The notes: a model not told the origin generated them from the sequence alone. 64,000 bases of DNA from Panorpa germanica (GCA_963678705.1 OY783212.1:9052001-9116000); one strand, 5' to 3'; shown: positions 11,921 to 24,568, counted from the first letter of the stretch. Program-made: numbers and translations.

Positions 11921-12085
11921 ATGGATCAAAGAGTTTGCATTAAATTTTGTGTGAAAAATGGAATCAAGTGCTCCAAAACACTTGAAATGTTGAAAGTGGC
12001 ATACGGTGAGTCTACTTTAAGCCAAAAAAATGTTTACAAGTGGTACAAGCTTTTCACAGAAGGTCGAGAAGATGTGAATGACGAC
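11921..12085 (+). pseudogene. Mariner transposase N-terminal domain fragment
   Basis: Fifty-five codons from ATG at 11921 encode the first helix-turn-helix of a mariner transposase, beginning MDQRVCIKFCVKNGIKCSKT and continuing through the typical YGESTLS..VYKWYKLF and EGREDVNDD blocks. In mariners the DD is followed by the RxGRPS linker and then the catalytic DD34D core; here the homology stops at DD where a repeat with the GTGACGTAATT end begins. I prefer this ATG over the upstream one at 11855, because mariner proteins start with M(D/E)QR-like residues and the region before it matches the usual leader. It is a truncated DNA-binding domain and cannot make a transposase. Confidence 0.8.
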
Positions 12086-12130
12086 CTCTCCCCCCTGGTT
12101 TGTGTGTGACGTAATTACTGGATGATCCCT
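12086..12130 (+). repeat. End fragment of the GTGACGTAATT repeat, inside mariner
   Basis: The segment holds a C-rich tract and then GTGTGTGACGTAATTACTGG and ATGATCCCT. The second part matches the right-hand ends of the units at 31123-31365, 33855-33933, 39929-40106 and 56324-56410. It starts exactly where mariner transposase homology ends, so it is either an insertion into the mariner or the other side of a deletion junction. Confidence 0.55.
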
Positions 12131-13090
12131 AAATATGCAGACTATCTATATGGTAGACAGATTTATTTCCAGTATCTGCTCAGCTTAACGGGCTCGACGC
12201 CCCGTTTAATTTAAGTATTGTGTTTGTACGACAAATATGAAACAAATTTCTCCAACGTGTTCATCATTACTAGTGTGTGTGTAGGTATTTGTATTATTAG
12301 GTGTGTGTAACAATGTGTTTACATAAATTCTAATCTGAGTCATAAAAACAGTAGCTTTATTCCTATGAGAAAATCACACACGGCTCATAGGTAGATAATT
12401 TATATTGTTTGAGTATCATAAAACATTTGGGTGATAAAAGCATTTTTAAATATGTAAATATGTTGCATAAATAAGGGGTTCTTCATATTTTGTTTGTGTA
12501 AAGAATAATGTGTGTTTGTTTTGCAATAAATATAGCTAAAATTTGTTTTCATAATAAATGTTATCTTTCGCGGTTTTAGAGACTTTGATCTTCAACAGGT
12601 ATAATAGAAGACTGTCTATCAAGTGTGATGTAAAGGTAGAATATGATTATATTCATAGGTAATATACAAAATTAGGTGCAACGCTATCAAGTGCGATAAA
12701 AGAGACCATTAATATTTAACCAAAACAGAACTGAATATAAAAAAGCAATAGGTAGAATTGGAAATAACAGTGTTGAAAAGGAAGGAGAGGGAGTGAGAGA
12801 AAAGGAGACTATTGAAACATTTAAGGAAAATATTCTAACAGAGTTTAATTTTTAATTAATAAAAACAGCGCCAAATGTTACGCAATGTGGCATTGACGCC
12901 CATTTCACTTTAAATGAAGTAATGCCTCAACATCCATTTTTAGGTTTGGCCATTTTCGGAATTGGATTTAAATGTTGCTATGTTACAATGACTCGAGTAC
13001 TGTGAGGCCCCTATAATGCACTTTCAACTTCTCAACTTTTTATTCAAAAGTCCATTCGTAATTCACTCATTTTTGAAACGTTTTTAACCA
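12131..13090. other. A+T-rich DNA between mariner end candidates
   Basis: A hairpin AACGGG..CCCGTT sits at about 12188-12208. A purine-rich open frame at 12700-12855 (52 codons without a start, Lys/Glu-rich) looks like a coding scrap but has no recognisable family. Confidence 0.4.
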
Positions 13091-13466
13091 ATTGAAGAAA
13101 AATTCACCTTACAAACATTTTGACTTGAGTAATTATTGATTTTCTGCTGTTTATAATTTCTTTTCAGTTTGATTTCTGTCGTATTAATTTCATATGTGTG
13201 TGCTTCATGTTTAAACCGTTAAGATTGAACGTTTTATCAAAACAATCTCAAGATGTGGGTTAAATTACGAATACATTTGAGTACACGCGATGTTTCATGA
13301 AAGCAGAGCATATTCTGTAGTATACTCTTGCATAATTAGGAAATATGTCAGATTCTTCAAATTATTAAGAATGTGTGATCAGCACCATTTATTGAAACAA
13401 ACCTAGCAATAGGTATTTGACAGTCAGTAATAAGGCAAAGGTCATTAATACAATATATAGGGTATA

Positions 13467-13649
13467 GGAACATTCAACAAAAGGTTTCATTTAAAATGTC
13501 GCGCCATTTTGAACTGTCAATATGTAACCATCATTCCATTTTTAACCTCAAAATTTGTACCTTGGATTAAAATAAAAATATCACCATTTTACTCGAAAGT
13601 ACTGCGCTTTTCTGTTGATTTAAAATGACACCTCTTGTTGAAGGATCAA
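13467..13649. mobile_element. Terminal-inverted-repeat element, about 180 bp
   Basis: The left end near 13471, CATTCAACAAAAGGTTTCAT and then TTAAAAT, matches the reverse complement of the right end, CCTTCAACAAGAGGTGTCAT and then TTTAAAT, over about 27 bases. The interior is A+T-rich with no frame. A non-autonomous DNA transposon fits; I could not define a target duplication or superfamily. Confidence 0.6.
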
Positions 13650-15683
13650 TTATGTGTTTGTCACAGTAAAAATTAATGTTCGCAATATTTTTTAAAATTT
13701 GTTTTTACAATTTTAATAAAATATAACATTTACATATTAAATAATATTGCACATACGAGTATGTTAAATATAAATCGAAACAAAACTTGTGTTTAGAGGT
13801 TTTATCAGGAAATATTTCGATTTGATTGGAACATAAAGTAAGTTGGCAATAAAATAAACAATCAGTTTACTACTTGAATGACGTATCACAATAATCTGAG
13901 TCTGACGATGACTAACGACATCCGATTAACAAAGTTTGAACTTGGCATTGGTACTTACATTACTATTGCGTTATACTAAAGAAAATCAAATTATTTTAGA
14001 AATTTTGAAGTGTTGTTGAGTATATACTCAATTATTCAACAATTTAGTTATTTGTTGGAATGGAAATATTCTTTTATTTTTGTGATTTAGGAAACAGTTC
14101 TCATGACTTTTAAAAAATTGAATTTCTTTTTGTTTTTGGTTTTAATAATACTTTTAAGAAGATTTTAAAGTTTACCCATGTCAATATTTCGAATATTACC
14201 AGAGTTATAGCAATTTGATGTAAGCGCGGCATAATATCTACTTATTTTACTTAAAGCTAAAGTTTAATTTTTTTCAATGCCCAACAATATATTTATAGAA
14301 TAAACCTATTGAACGCAAGTTCAATTATTCTGTCAGCTTTGATAAAGAACTTATTATATCAAGGTTGCATTGCACAGCTGATTTTTATACCGTGCTTTAG
14401 CGTTCCGTTTAACCTTGGATTACTAAATAACACTCAATTGTATCGCGCATAAAATTATCCATATTGCATTACTTAGCAATTTAAATTTCTACGTCTGAAT
14501 AGACACTACAATTTAATAGACAATAAAATGCTTATCTGATAATTCATTAGCATATTAAAACTGTTCAAATTTTTAAACAAAAAAAACTGTACGTTCTGCT
14601 ACAATTTTAATACATCTTTTTAAAGTTGAACTAATTTACATTTCCGTAATAGATGTCATGTGGAATTAATATTTTTTTATCCTATCTACAGCTGTGTGAT
14701 ATAACTATTTCGCTCTATAAATTGAGGCACACTTAATTTATAACTATTCATAATGTTACCTTAAAATGCGGGGTACATTTGTGCACGACTAAGGATAACT
14801 TTTACTGATTCTTTACGAATTTTCATGTGCATGGTTTCATGCACAATGATAATTTAATACCTCATGTGAGTTAGTACAGTCTAGTACACAGGGGGACTAC
14901 GGATTTGTCTGTTACGCATTGTTAAATTTACTAATCCGATTCTTCCATTACATTCACCTACGCTTGCAGATTTATTTAATCTTTTGAATTGCCATTTATA
15001 TTTATATATATAATTAGGCTATATATAGTACTGACAATCATGTACTAGATAGTTAAAGAATTGACTCTAATAACGTGAAAAACTACAAATATAATATGCC
15101 GGGCCAAACATACGAGTTCAAGTACTAATAGCACAGCAAATATGCGTACACAACGTAAATATTCGTTCTCGCAGGACAAATATTTAGTATACCTACAAAA
15201 ATACGAATTTTTTCACTTTAGTAGCGTAAATATTCGACGTTCGTATACGTATCTTTGTTTTAGTCATTCGTATATGAACACGCATGTGTGACCCCATACA
15301 TGTAATACTAAAATATTTTCTAATATCTTTAAAATTATATTTTTAATGAATTTAACACCATCTGTCGTCAGAATTATGCAAATAACAACAAAATGTTGTT
15401 CAACAAGTAGAAAGCTTGTAATCAAGTTTTAAATTATCCAAAAGTTTAATCAGTGGGTGGATGCTTGTTTTTTTTCAGCAAAGAACTTTTATCAGGTTGT
15501 TATTTCAAATTATTAATGAAAAATAAATGACTTTTATAATTAATAACGAAATTTGCGTTGTTATATAAAAAATTTCAGATGTTCCGATGGGAACTGGTGG
15601 AAAGCAATATCCTTCTATTTAAGTGAAATTTTTTACTACTAAATAAGAAATTCATTTAAAAATTAAATTTGTAGATAGAGTAA
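13650..15683. other. A+T-rich DNA, no gene seen
   Basis: Small palindromes such as GAGTATATACTC near 14020 occur, but no repeat partner, coding frame or RNA gene was found. Confidence 0.5.
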
Positions 15684-16294
15684 AGTATCATTCCCCTCAA
15701 CTGTTTCAGTTTTTCAGCTGCAAAAATAGTATAGCAGTATGACGATATTTATTGTTAGCTATGATAATTATGTTTTAGTTTTATAAATATGAACACTCCA
15801 AACTTTTCAAAGCTTAAAACGTAAAAAGGACAGTACAGTGTTCTTGAATCCTTTAGCCTTCTTCACAATTTCAATGAATTTCCTCAGACTTCTTTATACT
15901 TCCCCCACTACTTCCCTCTCTTACTCACTAAACCCTTCTATCCTTTCCAGCATTCGTCTCATTCACCGTTCTCCTCTTTCTTACTTCCAACATTCTTGGT
16001 TCTCTATTCATTTGTAACAGTTCTTCTACGCTCATTCCGCTATCAAACATTTCACTCCACCTTCTCTTAATGCGCTCAACGTTTCCTTCTCATTCTATAC
16101 ATTCGATATATTCTCTCTTTCTCTCATCCCTAATACATACATCTTTTTTCTTCGTTACCTAATCTAAATTTGATAATTATTCTAGTTTCATAACGAAAAC
16201 ACTCCAAGAAAAGTATTAAAATAAAATATATAATTTAAGGTTAAAATATACAACATTAAATCACATATATTAAAACAGTAGGTGGGAATAGCAT
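15684..16294. mobile_element. Terminal-inverted-repeat element related to 56739-57242
   Basis: The left end AGTATCATTCCCCTCAACTG with TTTCAGTTTTT matches the left end of the 56.7-kb element (AGCACCATTCCCATCTACTG). The right end AACAGTAGGTGGGAATAGCAT matches its right end, so both carry inverted ATTCCCACCTACTGTTTTA ends. The interior differs: 15850-16130 is pyrimidine-rich on this strand, and its complement holds about 50 open Arg/Glu-rich codons (EELLQMNREP and similar), which look like a coding scrap I cannot place. No clean target duplication is visible. Confidence 0.5.
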
Positions 16295-19060
16295 TTAAAG
16301 ACTTCAAAAAACATGAAATTATGAAAAGTTATTTCTTGTTTCATTTTATATACATAAACAATATATACTCGTAGTCTAGAATTTGTCCAGTTTATACAAA
16401 TAAGGAATGTCATTTTAATTACAGTTAATTTAGGTTATGTTTTGTTACCTGACTTGTAGCTCTTGTACATAATTTGCTTTCATCACATTGTTTCAAGTTC
16501 GCTGATGTGTTGGTTGTGTAGCGTGTAGAGTAGTGTTGTGTTGTGTTTAATAATAACTCTCTTGAAACACACGACCACGACATGCGACGAGTACATCTGC
16601 AAGCTATACAAACACCTACGACAGCCTGTATCACTGATGGCGAATTCATGGGTCGCGTTATCAAAATGTTTCTGTGTTTTAAAAAAAGTTAAACTTGCGA
16701 TATTTAGAAATGCTTATAGAACGTATTGATGGATATATATGTAGCTGTATATAATATTTACAACAGTTTAAACGCGTAACACTTAGGTCTGACGTCATAC
16801 TTGTTTTTTATTTTATTTGCGAAGCATTCTGTACAAACAATTTCGATCCGAAGCGTATAAAATTCGAATACGATATTCTAGAACTCGACCCAATATAGGA
16901 ATTGACATTTGGGCGATATAGGGTGACTTATGGACAACAAATAAAAAAGAGTATGCGTTTCGAAAGCATTTAGAATAAAAAACTGATGCGAAAGTTTCAG
17001 AAGCAAACATGCATTACCCCACTTCATAAACTTAAGCTTTAAAAATACAAGTTATTTAAATTGCAATACTAACCGTATTCGACATTAATAAAAAAAAATG
17101 CTTTCAGGGTATGTGCAAACATAATTAACAAATATGTTAATTGTTTTTAGATTCACGCTTTTTAATAACCTCGTAATGGAAGAGTTCGGTAGCAAGGGTA
17201 AACGAGACCGTAGCTCTATGAAAATCAAGAATTGCTCTAGAATACAATCTACGAGAAATTTACATTGGATAGAATATAATGAAATCTTTAGTTTCTTTTT
17301 TATAAAATGTTATGAACTCGAAAACAATACAAACATTTGCAAATACATTCGAAATAAGGACATTAAATTAAATTGTTCGATGAGATCAATTAGTATATCT
17401 GAAGTCTTGTCCTTTGGGGACATTCATAAATAACACAAATCTCACACAAATTTCATAATATTCTGACTATCCGCCACGTCTTGTCATATTTTGAATACCA
17501 CGGTTTGAATACAGTTGCACAGTTGCGCTTAATTTTTATGTTCTATTAGCCACACTATTAATCGTATCTTCCATAACATTTAGTCTAGTCTTGTAGTTAG
17601 TATAACTAACGGTAAAGTATAATATACGGACATAAATCTTGTGATATCATCAACGATGTAAGGTATGAATTATGATTTCACGTAAATTAATTTAAGTGTG
17701 TATTTTTTACTAGAGAGAATAGAAAACATGACGAAGGACAGAAGAAATGTTTTCATTTTACCTGGATTGAATGTAATATAGTTTTTGGTAAATTAAAAAG
17801 TTGAAGTAAGACTAAGGTCCGCACTGTTGATTGGCGGAAATTAATTTCATATTATAGAATAGATTAAATTATTTATATATATTTGTGTAATTTTCTTGTT
17901 ACACAAAGGTTCACTGGTCATCACTGGAATGTACGCTCCAGCTTTAATGCTACTGGTGTAGAACTCGTGCATAATGTACAAAACATTATTACGTACGCCA
18001 CATCGTATACGTAATATGTACAAGCGAAATGTAGTACATAATGTGCTCCGCGCGCTCGTATCAAACGTTCGCACAAAGTCATTATAGATATAATGTTATT
18101 ATAAGGCTGACCTTGACATAGAAGAAAGTTCAAGTAGAGACATAGTAATTGAAAAATGTTTTTATATGAGTGCTTTTATTACAAGTAAAACTATTTGCGT
18201 ACTACGAGTACTATAAGGCGGAACTGATTGCATTTCAAATGCAATTACAATTATGATTGCAATAATAGAAATTTCTATTACTAATTGGCGGAAATTGCAG
18301 TATTGTGGAAATGTTATTAGAATATGATTCATATTGTTGATTAACCATTAGAACTTTGAAATTAGTTTCTTATTATGAGACCTAAATTAAAACCCGGATG
18401 TGTGTTTAATATATTGACGACCGTGTGACAACGGAGCTCGGAGTTCGGACAGGCCGTCACTGACAAGTACGAATAGCCTCGTACAAAATACTTACATTAG
18501 AAAAAAACAATTCGATTTGTTTATTGCATTTACACTATTAGACATTTTAACACTATTTAGTTTACAAATAATTTTAATTACTTTATTGTAAAAATATATA
18601 TAACAAATTCCGTAAAGAACAAATTACACATATTTATTTTTAAAATATTCACCTGATTCGTTCCGCTATTATAATGTATAATAAATAATTTGTTCCAGTT
18701 AATATATATCTGTTTGTTGTTCATAGTTCAACAAAAATTTACATATTATTTACATAATTTGTACGTCACAGTTAATTGACGTGTACTGCATAATAAATTA
18801 CGTTATAATAACATTTTGAAAACCGTATTTAAGGTAAGTCTGATAGTCTCCGAACTTACTATCTTCCATGAAAGATAGAACTTAAATTATAGTAGCTATA
18901 CTTGCATTTTCAACTGAATTAACATCAGTCAAATTGCTTGATCGTTTACACTTGTATCTCTTTACTGTTATTTCAAGCAAATTTTTAAGAAGAGAATCAA
19001 AAATTTCCTTGCAAATACTTATTTATACAATTAAATAAATTAAATGTACACTTAATATAA
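16295..19060. other. A+T-rich DNA with a pair of short palindromes
   Basis: ATTGCATTTCAAATGCAAT (18227-18245) and AATAGAAATTTCTATT (18264-18279) are close neighbours, and GGCGGAA(A/C)T words recur at about 17832, 18217 and 18286. Frames at 16425-16664, 16813-17010 and 17134-17433 show no recognisable protein. No gene is supported. Confidence 0.45.
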
Positions 19061-19320
19061 TCAGCCATGGATCTGGGGGGTTGTATACAGCAAACCGTGG
19101 TATTTGCCCCGGGCGGGCTATTCATGGAGGTGCCAATTTCATATATTTGAAAAACATTCTGAAAGGCACTGTTTATTTTTGTTTGTAACAAAAAATGATC
19201 CTATTTTTTAGTTGCTATGAAGATTCTATCAGGAACAAGCAACCTACAAATGTGGTGTGTGGGGGGGGGGTAAGGAGGGGGTACCTGTCCTAAAAGCAGT
19301 CCTGAGCCCCAGCATCAAGT
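19061..19320. other. G+C-rich island, transposon-like, unplaced
   Basis: A patch with CCCCGGGCGGGC near 19108 and a G11 run near 19260 stands out from the surroundings. It resembles the G/C-rich ends of dispersed elements, but no second copy or inverted end occurs in the window. Confidence 0.3.
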
Positions 19321-20486
19321 TTTTGCTTCGTTTAGAAAAAATCGGAGATGCGGTATTGAATATAATTAATATAAATACAGTTAAAATACAAAAATAAAAT
19401 ATTCTTATAGGCATTCTGTCGAAAGTACGAGTATATATGCATTAAAACATTTACAAAACAAATATAACAAAATGTAACCATTAATGTCAAATCAATGTTA
19501 ACGTAAAAGTTTTATCATTAAACTCATAAATATTTTTATCATTGAAATCAACATAATATAAAATAATCGTTTTCGAGGGTAGGACAATAAAAGTATCACA
19601 CGCAAAACAAACATATAATACCCCTACAATAAGGGCTGCAAATTGCACGCATGTTTGAGGTTAATTATAGCTTGTGTATAGCAATGAAAGAGAACACATA
19701 CATTAAACGACTTACAAATAATATTGTGTCACGCTGGAGAATTAGCAGCGTTAATTTGCTTTGATAGATTATGGAATAACATTTATAGAAAGAGAGAGAC
19801 AGAGAAAGGCAGGATTATTATTGACGTAATTAATGTAAAATATACAGTAAAATCTTCAAACAACCGACATTTTCCGCAGACATTTTGTTACGTAAGTGGT
19901 TGAGGTAAATAAAAGGCTGCTTAAAGTGGTATAGAAACTTACCAATTCGTGTACCGATACAGCGAGCAAAATGTTGTTGATATATTAACACATTTCTTGT
20001 AGTACAAAGTTCGTAGTAGACTAATGCGCCAATATTTGCATCCAATATTTGTTCAAAGAAGTTATAAAATACGGTCAAATCGAAGTAACATATAAACTGA
20101 TATATCGGCATGCTTTGTCGATTCTACGTATTCAATCAGAATGTTTCATATGTTTATAAAAAAAGTAATACATCAAGTAATAACACTCAGATCAATTCTT
20201 TAACTCTAACACATTTATCTATAAAAAACGACAACTTATGAATGAAAATATATGAGTGGTGGATGTCGCATGTTGGTGTCGCACGAGTGTGGAGTGGATA
20301 TGCTGTCGTCTAATTTCTGTGTATATCTTATTTCTAAACATCCACGATACGTAAGTGTGCTTATATACCTAACGTTCATCTCAGAATAATATTATTACCA
20401 AACGGAAGTTAAACCGTAAATTATTGTAGGGTTTGATAAATGTTGTTCAAGATTGTTAACATGTAACGTGTTATAATATTAGCATC
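19321..20486. other. A+T-rich DNA, no gene seen
   Basis: The minus-strand frame at 19830-20111 (93 codons) is Phe/Tyr/Ile-rich with no motif. Nothing else is supported. Confidence 0.5.
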
Positions 20487-20494
20487 CTTTAAAC

Positions 20495-20740
20495 CAGGGG
20501 TCTCCAAAGTAAGGTTTATGTGCCGTATCCGGCCCCCGACCAGATTCATCAGATTCAACAGATAATTTGTTGCTGTATACTCGTATAATCAAATTTGAGT
20601 TAAGGATAATTTTTACTAGGTATAAAGCAAGTTTGGATGAATTTATAATGCATAGAATGATACCTCTCACTGGAAGTAGTCCGCCTATATCACTCCCTGC
20701 TTTAAGATGACCGCCTGCTACAAAAGTTTGTGCACATCTG
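20495..20740. mobile_element. Non-autonomous hAT element, 246 bp
   Basis: The left end CAGGGGTCTCCAAAGT and the reverse complement of the right end CAGATGTGCACAAACT both fit the hAT consensus CAGNGGTNNNCAAACT. The flanks are CTTTAAAC (20487-20494) and CTCTAAAC (20741-20748), an 8-bp target duplication with one mismatch, which is the hAT length. The interior is too short for a transposase. The overlapping minus-strand frame at 20479-20670 is only the translated terminus. Confidence 0.8.
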
Positions 20741-20748
20741 CTCTAAAC

Positions 20749-22219
20749 AACGAGGTGAAGTAGTTAGTAGAAAGTAGAAGTTAGGGTTGCCAACTTTGAC
20801 ATTTGTTTAGAGTGCAATTAATATTAAGAACTTGTTCCTTTAGCTAAATTATTTTACAATGGCATCATACTATAATATAACGGTAGTTTAATGATCTAAA
20901 TTCCTACCAAACATAAAATAAAAATATATAAAGGAATAACATATTTTTTTGCTGAAAAGTTTATACATATAAATAAACTTACGTTTAGTAATAAACCACA
21001 TTTATTTAACATATATTTTACATAAAATATAAAAGACATTGTATGTACGTTAAAGTTTGTTTCTTGGGTCAACGTTATACTTTAATTTAAGGCTTTATTT
21101 TGTAACTCTTTTTCTGACGTCATGCGACTTAAATTGGATTAGTGTGATATTCATTTGTTTGTATATATTGGAAAATAAAATTATAGCGAAAATTCAACTT
21201 AAGATTAAGGAAAGGATTGCTAATATTACCAAGCAAATAAACGGAGGATTGTATATCAAAGTTTCTATGTATCGAGTACAGTTTCTGACAAACATTAATT
21301 AGTCTGTCATTAAGAATTTTACAAACTGTCGGACAGTACTTCTGTTTCCGATTGTAACAGCAAAACTACCCTAATATTGTCCAGACGACAAATTTATAAA
21401 ATCAAGTGTATGTATATATCAATAAATAAAAATAAAATTATTTTTTACACTATTTACGAGTACGATACTGCAATTTTTGAAACGCAACTATATTAACATA
21501 TTTTAAAATTTATTTTCAGATTTTGCTTAGGCAATATTACAAAGTACGTAGCACTAAATAGAAAAGAATAGCTTAACAAAACGTCGTTTCGTGCTTCTAA
21601 TTTTACAGTGATTAATTACATTTATTATTTAATATAAATTGTTTATAGCAACGTACAAGTGCGTGTAAGTTAATCGCTTTTATTCAGACGTAAAATCGGT
21701 TCAATTTCTTGACCATAAAATTAATTTATTCTTTCATTAAATTATAAAACATTGTATGAAAGTATTTAATCTTTATCATTTGTTGATCTCAACTTTATAG
21801 CTGGTTTAATTATTTGTAAATTTGTACTACAGTAATTAAATACTCGTTTTCATTAGATATCGTGATGTATTTTCAAATATATAAATGCTTTTATTATAAT
21901 AATAATTATATTTTTAAGAGGGTATGATACTTTTTGGTTAATTCGTACAACACGCACGTTATTTTCATGTGATTTAACTTTGCGTTTATGAGAATTGGGA
22001 TACTGATATTAAAACACTTCAATAATTTTATTTAATACATGCAATAAAAGTTTTAAGGGGTATCCAATGACAGGCAGATTTATGTTAAGTAAATGCTGAC
22101 ACCGTTGCATGCAACTTTTCCATCCTTCTCGTTTTTCATTTAATTTATTCAACACAGGATATGTCGGCGCACACCTTTATGTGGAAGAAGTATTTTCTTC
22201 AGTTAACATTGTGTCTCTA
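20749..22219. other. A+T-rich DNA, no gene seen
   Basis: The plus-strand frame at 21057-21302 has no recognisable domain. No repeat partner was found. Confidence 0.5.
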
Positions 22220-22380
22220 GTTCATTGCATTGCATTGCAATTCATCGCGATCGCAGTAGGGAAGGTAAACGGAGAAGAAAATTAATTAACTAACATACGA
22301 TGAATTGTATTCGTGATGAATTAGTTGCGATGAATTTCTGTGCTATGGACCGATGTCAATGCATGAAGCTTTTGGCTTAT
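22220..22380. repeat. Imperfect inverted repeat, possible MITE
   Basis: TTCATCGCGATCGCAG at about 22241 faces inverted partners around 22315-22342, where GATGAATTAGTTGCGATGAA occurs. ATTGCATTGCATTGCA at 22224 is a short tandem at the left edge. Arms are unequal and the ends are not defined, so the element call is weak. Confidence 0.4.
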
Positions 22381-22770
22381 GCAGTTTAACGCACACGGTC
22401 TTGAATAATTATTAAATAAATATGCAAATTAGTGTGGTGAATAATAATATGGGCGAGAAACTCGTATAGTGTTTGTTGATATGCATAGTCGTTGTTGGTT
22501 CAGTGCTGGTCTAAGCTGACCGTCTAATTACTCGATGCAACGTGTTAGATCATGTCCACTAGCAGAGAGTGTTGACTGGCTTATTTGAGATTTACTTCAA
22601 TTGCTTTTGTAATTACAATACCAAATAGCTCAGCAAAATTTCGTGACACGAGAAAAAAAATTATTTTCAAGCAAAAACATACTTATTTTTAAGTAGGCAT
22701 CAATTTTGTGCATCCCATAAATATGTTATTAAATTATCTTGTAAGGAATGCGTCTAGTGGTCCAATTAGT

Positions 22771-22922
22771 ACCCAGTAAACAATTTGGTGAAGTGTCCTG
22801 TTTTATGACTTGTCCTGTTTTCTATCACAACTACACTTCAATTATAGTTCGCATAAACTTTAACTTCATTTGTATTCAGACAGGTGGAATGGTTTCGTCA
22901 TTTGTAGCTGATAAAATAGTTT
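22771..22922 (+). repeat. Dispersed repeat, partner of 27262-27396
   Basis: ACCCAGTAAACAATTTGGTG and the next 130 bases align with the reverse complement of 27262-27396, including GAAGTGTCCTGTTTT, ACTTCAATTATAGTTCG and CTTCATTTGTATTC. The 27-kb copy has inverted ends (CAGTAAACATTTTGG and its mirror), so this is a fragment of the same DNA element with its right end missing. Confidence 0.7.
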
Positions 22923-23130
22923 TTTTTTATATATATAGTTTCTTGGGCTCCCTAAGCACGTAGCCTTTTATCGCCCCTAATATTGTTCTGCTTCTTCTTA
23001 TACTTTATATCCAGACAACAAGAATGATCTATTCATGGCTACTGCTGTTATAAATTTCGGTTTCTCAATCAAAAAGGCGGTGTTAACAGGAAACGTCTGC
23101 GAACGTCTGTTATTATAAAAATATATCATT

Positions 23131-23198
23131 AAAAATTGCAAGGAATTTCCTATTTCTTCTACAACATCCATAATTATAAAATTCATACACTGATCTAT
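23131..23198 (-). repeat. Dispersed repeat with shared peptide, partner of 63830-63899
   Basis: Fifty-plus bases match 63830-63899 in the same orientation, including the block TTTCTTCTACAACATCCATA. On the minus strand both copies can encode MDVVEE(I/M)xNSLQF from an ATG at about 23172 here. The frame continues to about 22998, roughly 58 codons from this ATG, with no domain I recognise. A transposon-encoded protein start is plausible, but the family is unknown. Confidence 0.6.
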
Positions 23199-24409
23199 TT
23201 TAATTTATGATAAGATTTTAAAATATGTCAAGAAATTAATTACTTAATAAGTTTAAATTAATAAATTCAGAAGATGTTTTTCAATTGATTCTCCAAGCAT
23301 ACGATTGTAATTGAAAGCGATTTTTTTTTTGTACAACCGAGACATGTCGTCTGGATTTCTTGTATCTTAGTTTTCGTCTGGTTGTCGCCGACGCCGATGA
23401 AAAATAAAAAAAACAACTCACTAAGAAGCTGTAGTATACTTGGCAGAAGGGCTCGCCGCATGATTCTATCGAGATAGCCTCAAACAACTCATTGTATCCA
23501 TGCTTTCTGTATTCTATTATCTTAATTGCATTGCACAAACTTAGTGTTGCCTCATTCTAATTAAATTCGTACAAAGAAACTTATAATCAGACTCCAGTGA
23601 AGTGTTTGAACTCGGCGACTCTGTTATTAGTCGTGACCTTTAAATATGGCGGACGTTCGGCAGACAAAGTCAAATGAAAATGCGCAGTGACTAGACTGAA
23701 AATAACATGATAATGCGGTTTCTATCTGCAGAAAATAAATCGTTGTGCGTAGGAGAAGAATTGTTGAACTTTATTTCCATGCATAATATACGACATTGTG
23801 AAAGAACTGATATCAGCAACAAAATAGTAAACAGCTAAGGCAGACGCAGCGGCCGCGCCACTTTTACGGTTTTTTATGTTATTTTGTTTGTTTGATTTCG
23901 AAACTTGATATCTACCAACAATTTGTAGTATTATTTTTATTGCTTAGTTTTTGTAAGTTTTCAGCAGAATCTTGGAAGACTTTTCCGCAGTTTGTACATT
24001 AATTTAATTAAAAGAGGGATACATATAAGTGCGGAATAAGCACACACACACAAAGTTAAAGGGGAAAGTAAAACCCTTTTAAATTATACGTGATACTTCC
24101 TATAAAATAATTCAGTTTAACGTGAGAATCAAAAAAGCATCTATTAAACCAATAGTTAATCAATTTATATTGGTAAAAAAGGTTCTTTGACAAATTTACT
24201 GTTAAGATATTTGGCTCTATGAATATTACCTTACATTATTCAAAGTAATAAACGAGAATTCATTTAGGAAGTTGATGATGCAACAGTTTCTCGACCTTAG
24301 ACGAGGATAAGGCTGTTAGCAGCAGAGACACATACACACCGGTTAAGTAAATTCATTATAAACATATCCAATTGAAATTGATTATTAATAAAAGAATGTT
24401 ACAATCCTT
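23199..24409. other. Mostly A+T-rich DNA, no gene seen
   Basis: A G+C-richer stretch at about 23600-23870 includes GCGGCCGC near 23850 and words such as ATGGCGGACG, but no frame or repeat supports a gene. Confidence 0.4.
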
Positions 24410-24568
24410 GGGATGGGCTTACACGGCATTGTACTACACGTTTTTTGCAGTATAAATATTATCGAATAAATAGTGGAGCATACATTTTATATAGAACCAT
24501 TCACACGACTGCAAAAAAACGTACACATATATAAAATGTATGCGCCACATGTCGTGTGAAGCCAGCCT
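24410..24568. mobile_element. Inverted-repeat element (MITE-like), 159 bp
   Basis: The left end GGGATGGGCTTACACGGCAT and the reverse complement of the right end AGGCTGGCTTCACACGACAT agree at about 14 of 20 positions. An inner inverted repeat, GCATACATTTTATATA at about 24478-24493 and its complement at about 24531-24543, flanks a central TCACACGACTGCAAAAAAAC block. There is no coding frame. No clear target duplication was found. Confidence 0.6.

Larger units (their letters stand above)
11709..13116 (+). mobile_element. Mariner element, interrupted and degraded
   Basis: The left end reads GGTCTGTTCAAAAAATAAGG followed by TGAATTTT, a typical mariner terminal inverted repeat, directly next to TA. 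A leader of about 200 bases precedes the transposase start codon at 11921. The coding region is recognisable only to about 12085, where another repeat intervenes. At about 13091-13116, TTGAAGAAAAATTCACCTTA carries a 13-base inverted match (TAAGGTGAATTTT) to the left end, and its distance of 1.4 kb suits a mariner (about 1.3 kb) plus an insertion. The left end is secure; the right end is inference, because I found no transposase sequence between 12131 and 13090. Confidence 0.5.

Noticed and set aside
12188-12208. Rho-independent-type terminator or Helitron hairpin
   Set aside because: The window is not bacterial, and no CTRR end follows at Helitron spacing.
17134-17433. 99-codon plus-strand gene
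   Set aside because: Length is within chance for this composition and no motif is visible.
20479-20670. Small minus-strand protein
   Set aside because: It is the translated end of the hAT element at 20495-20740.
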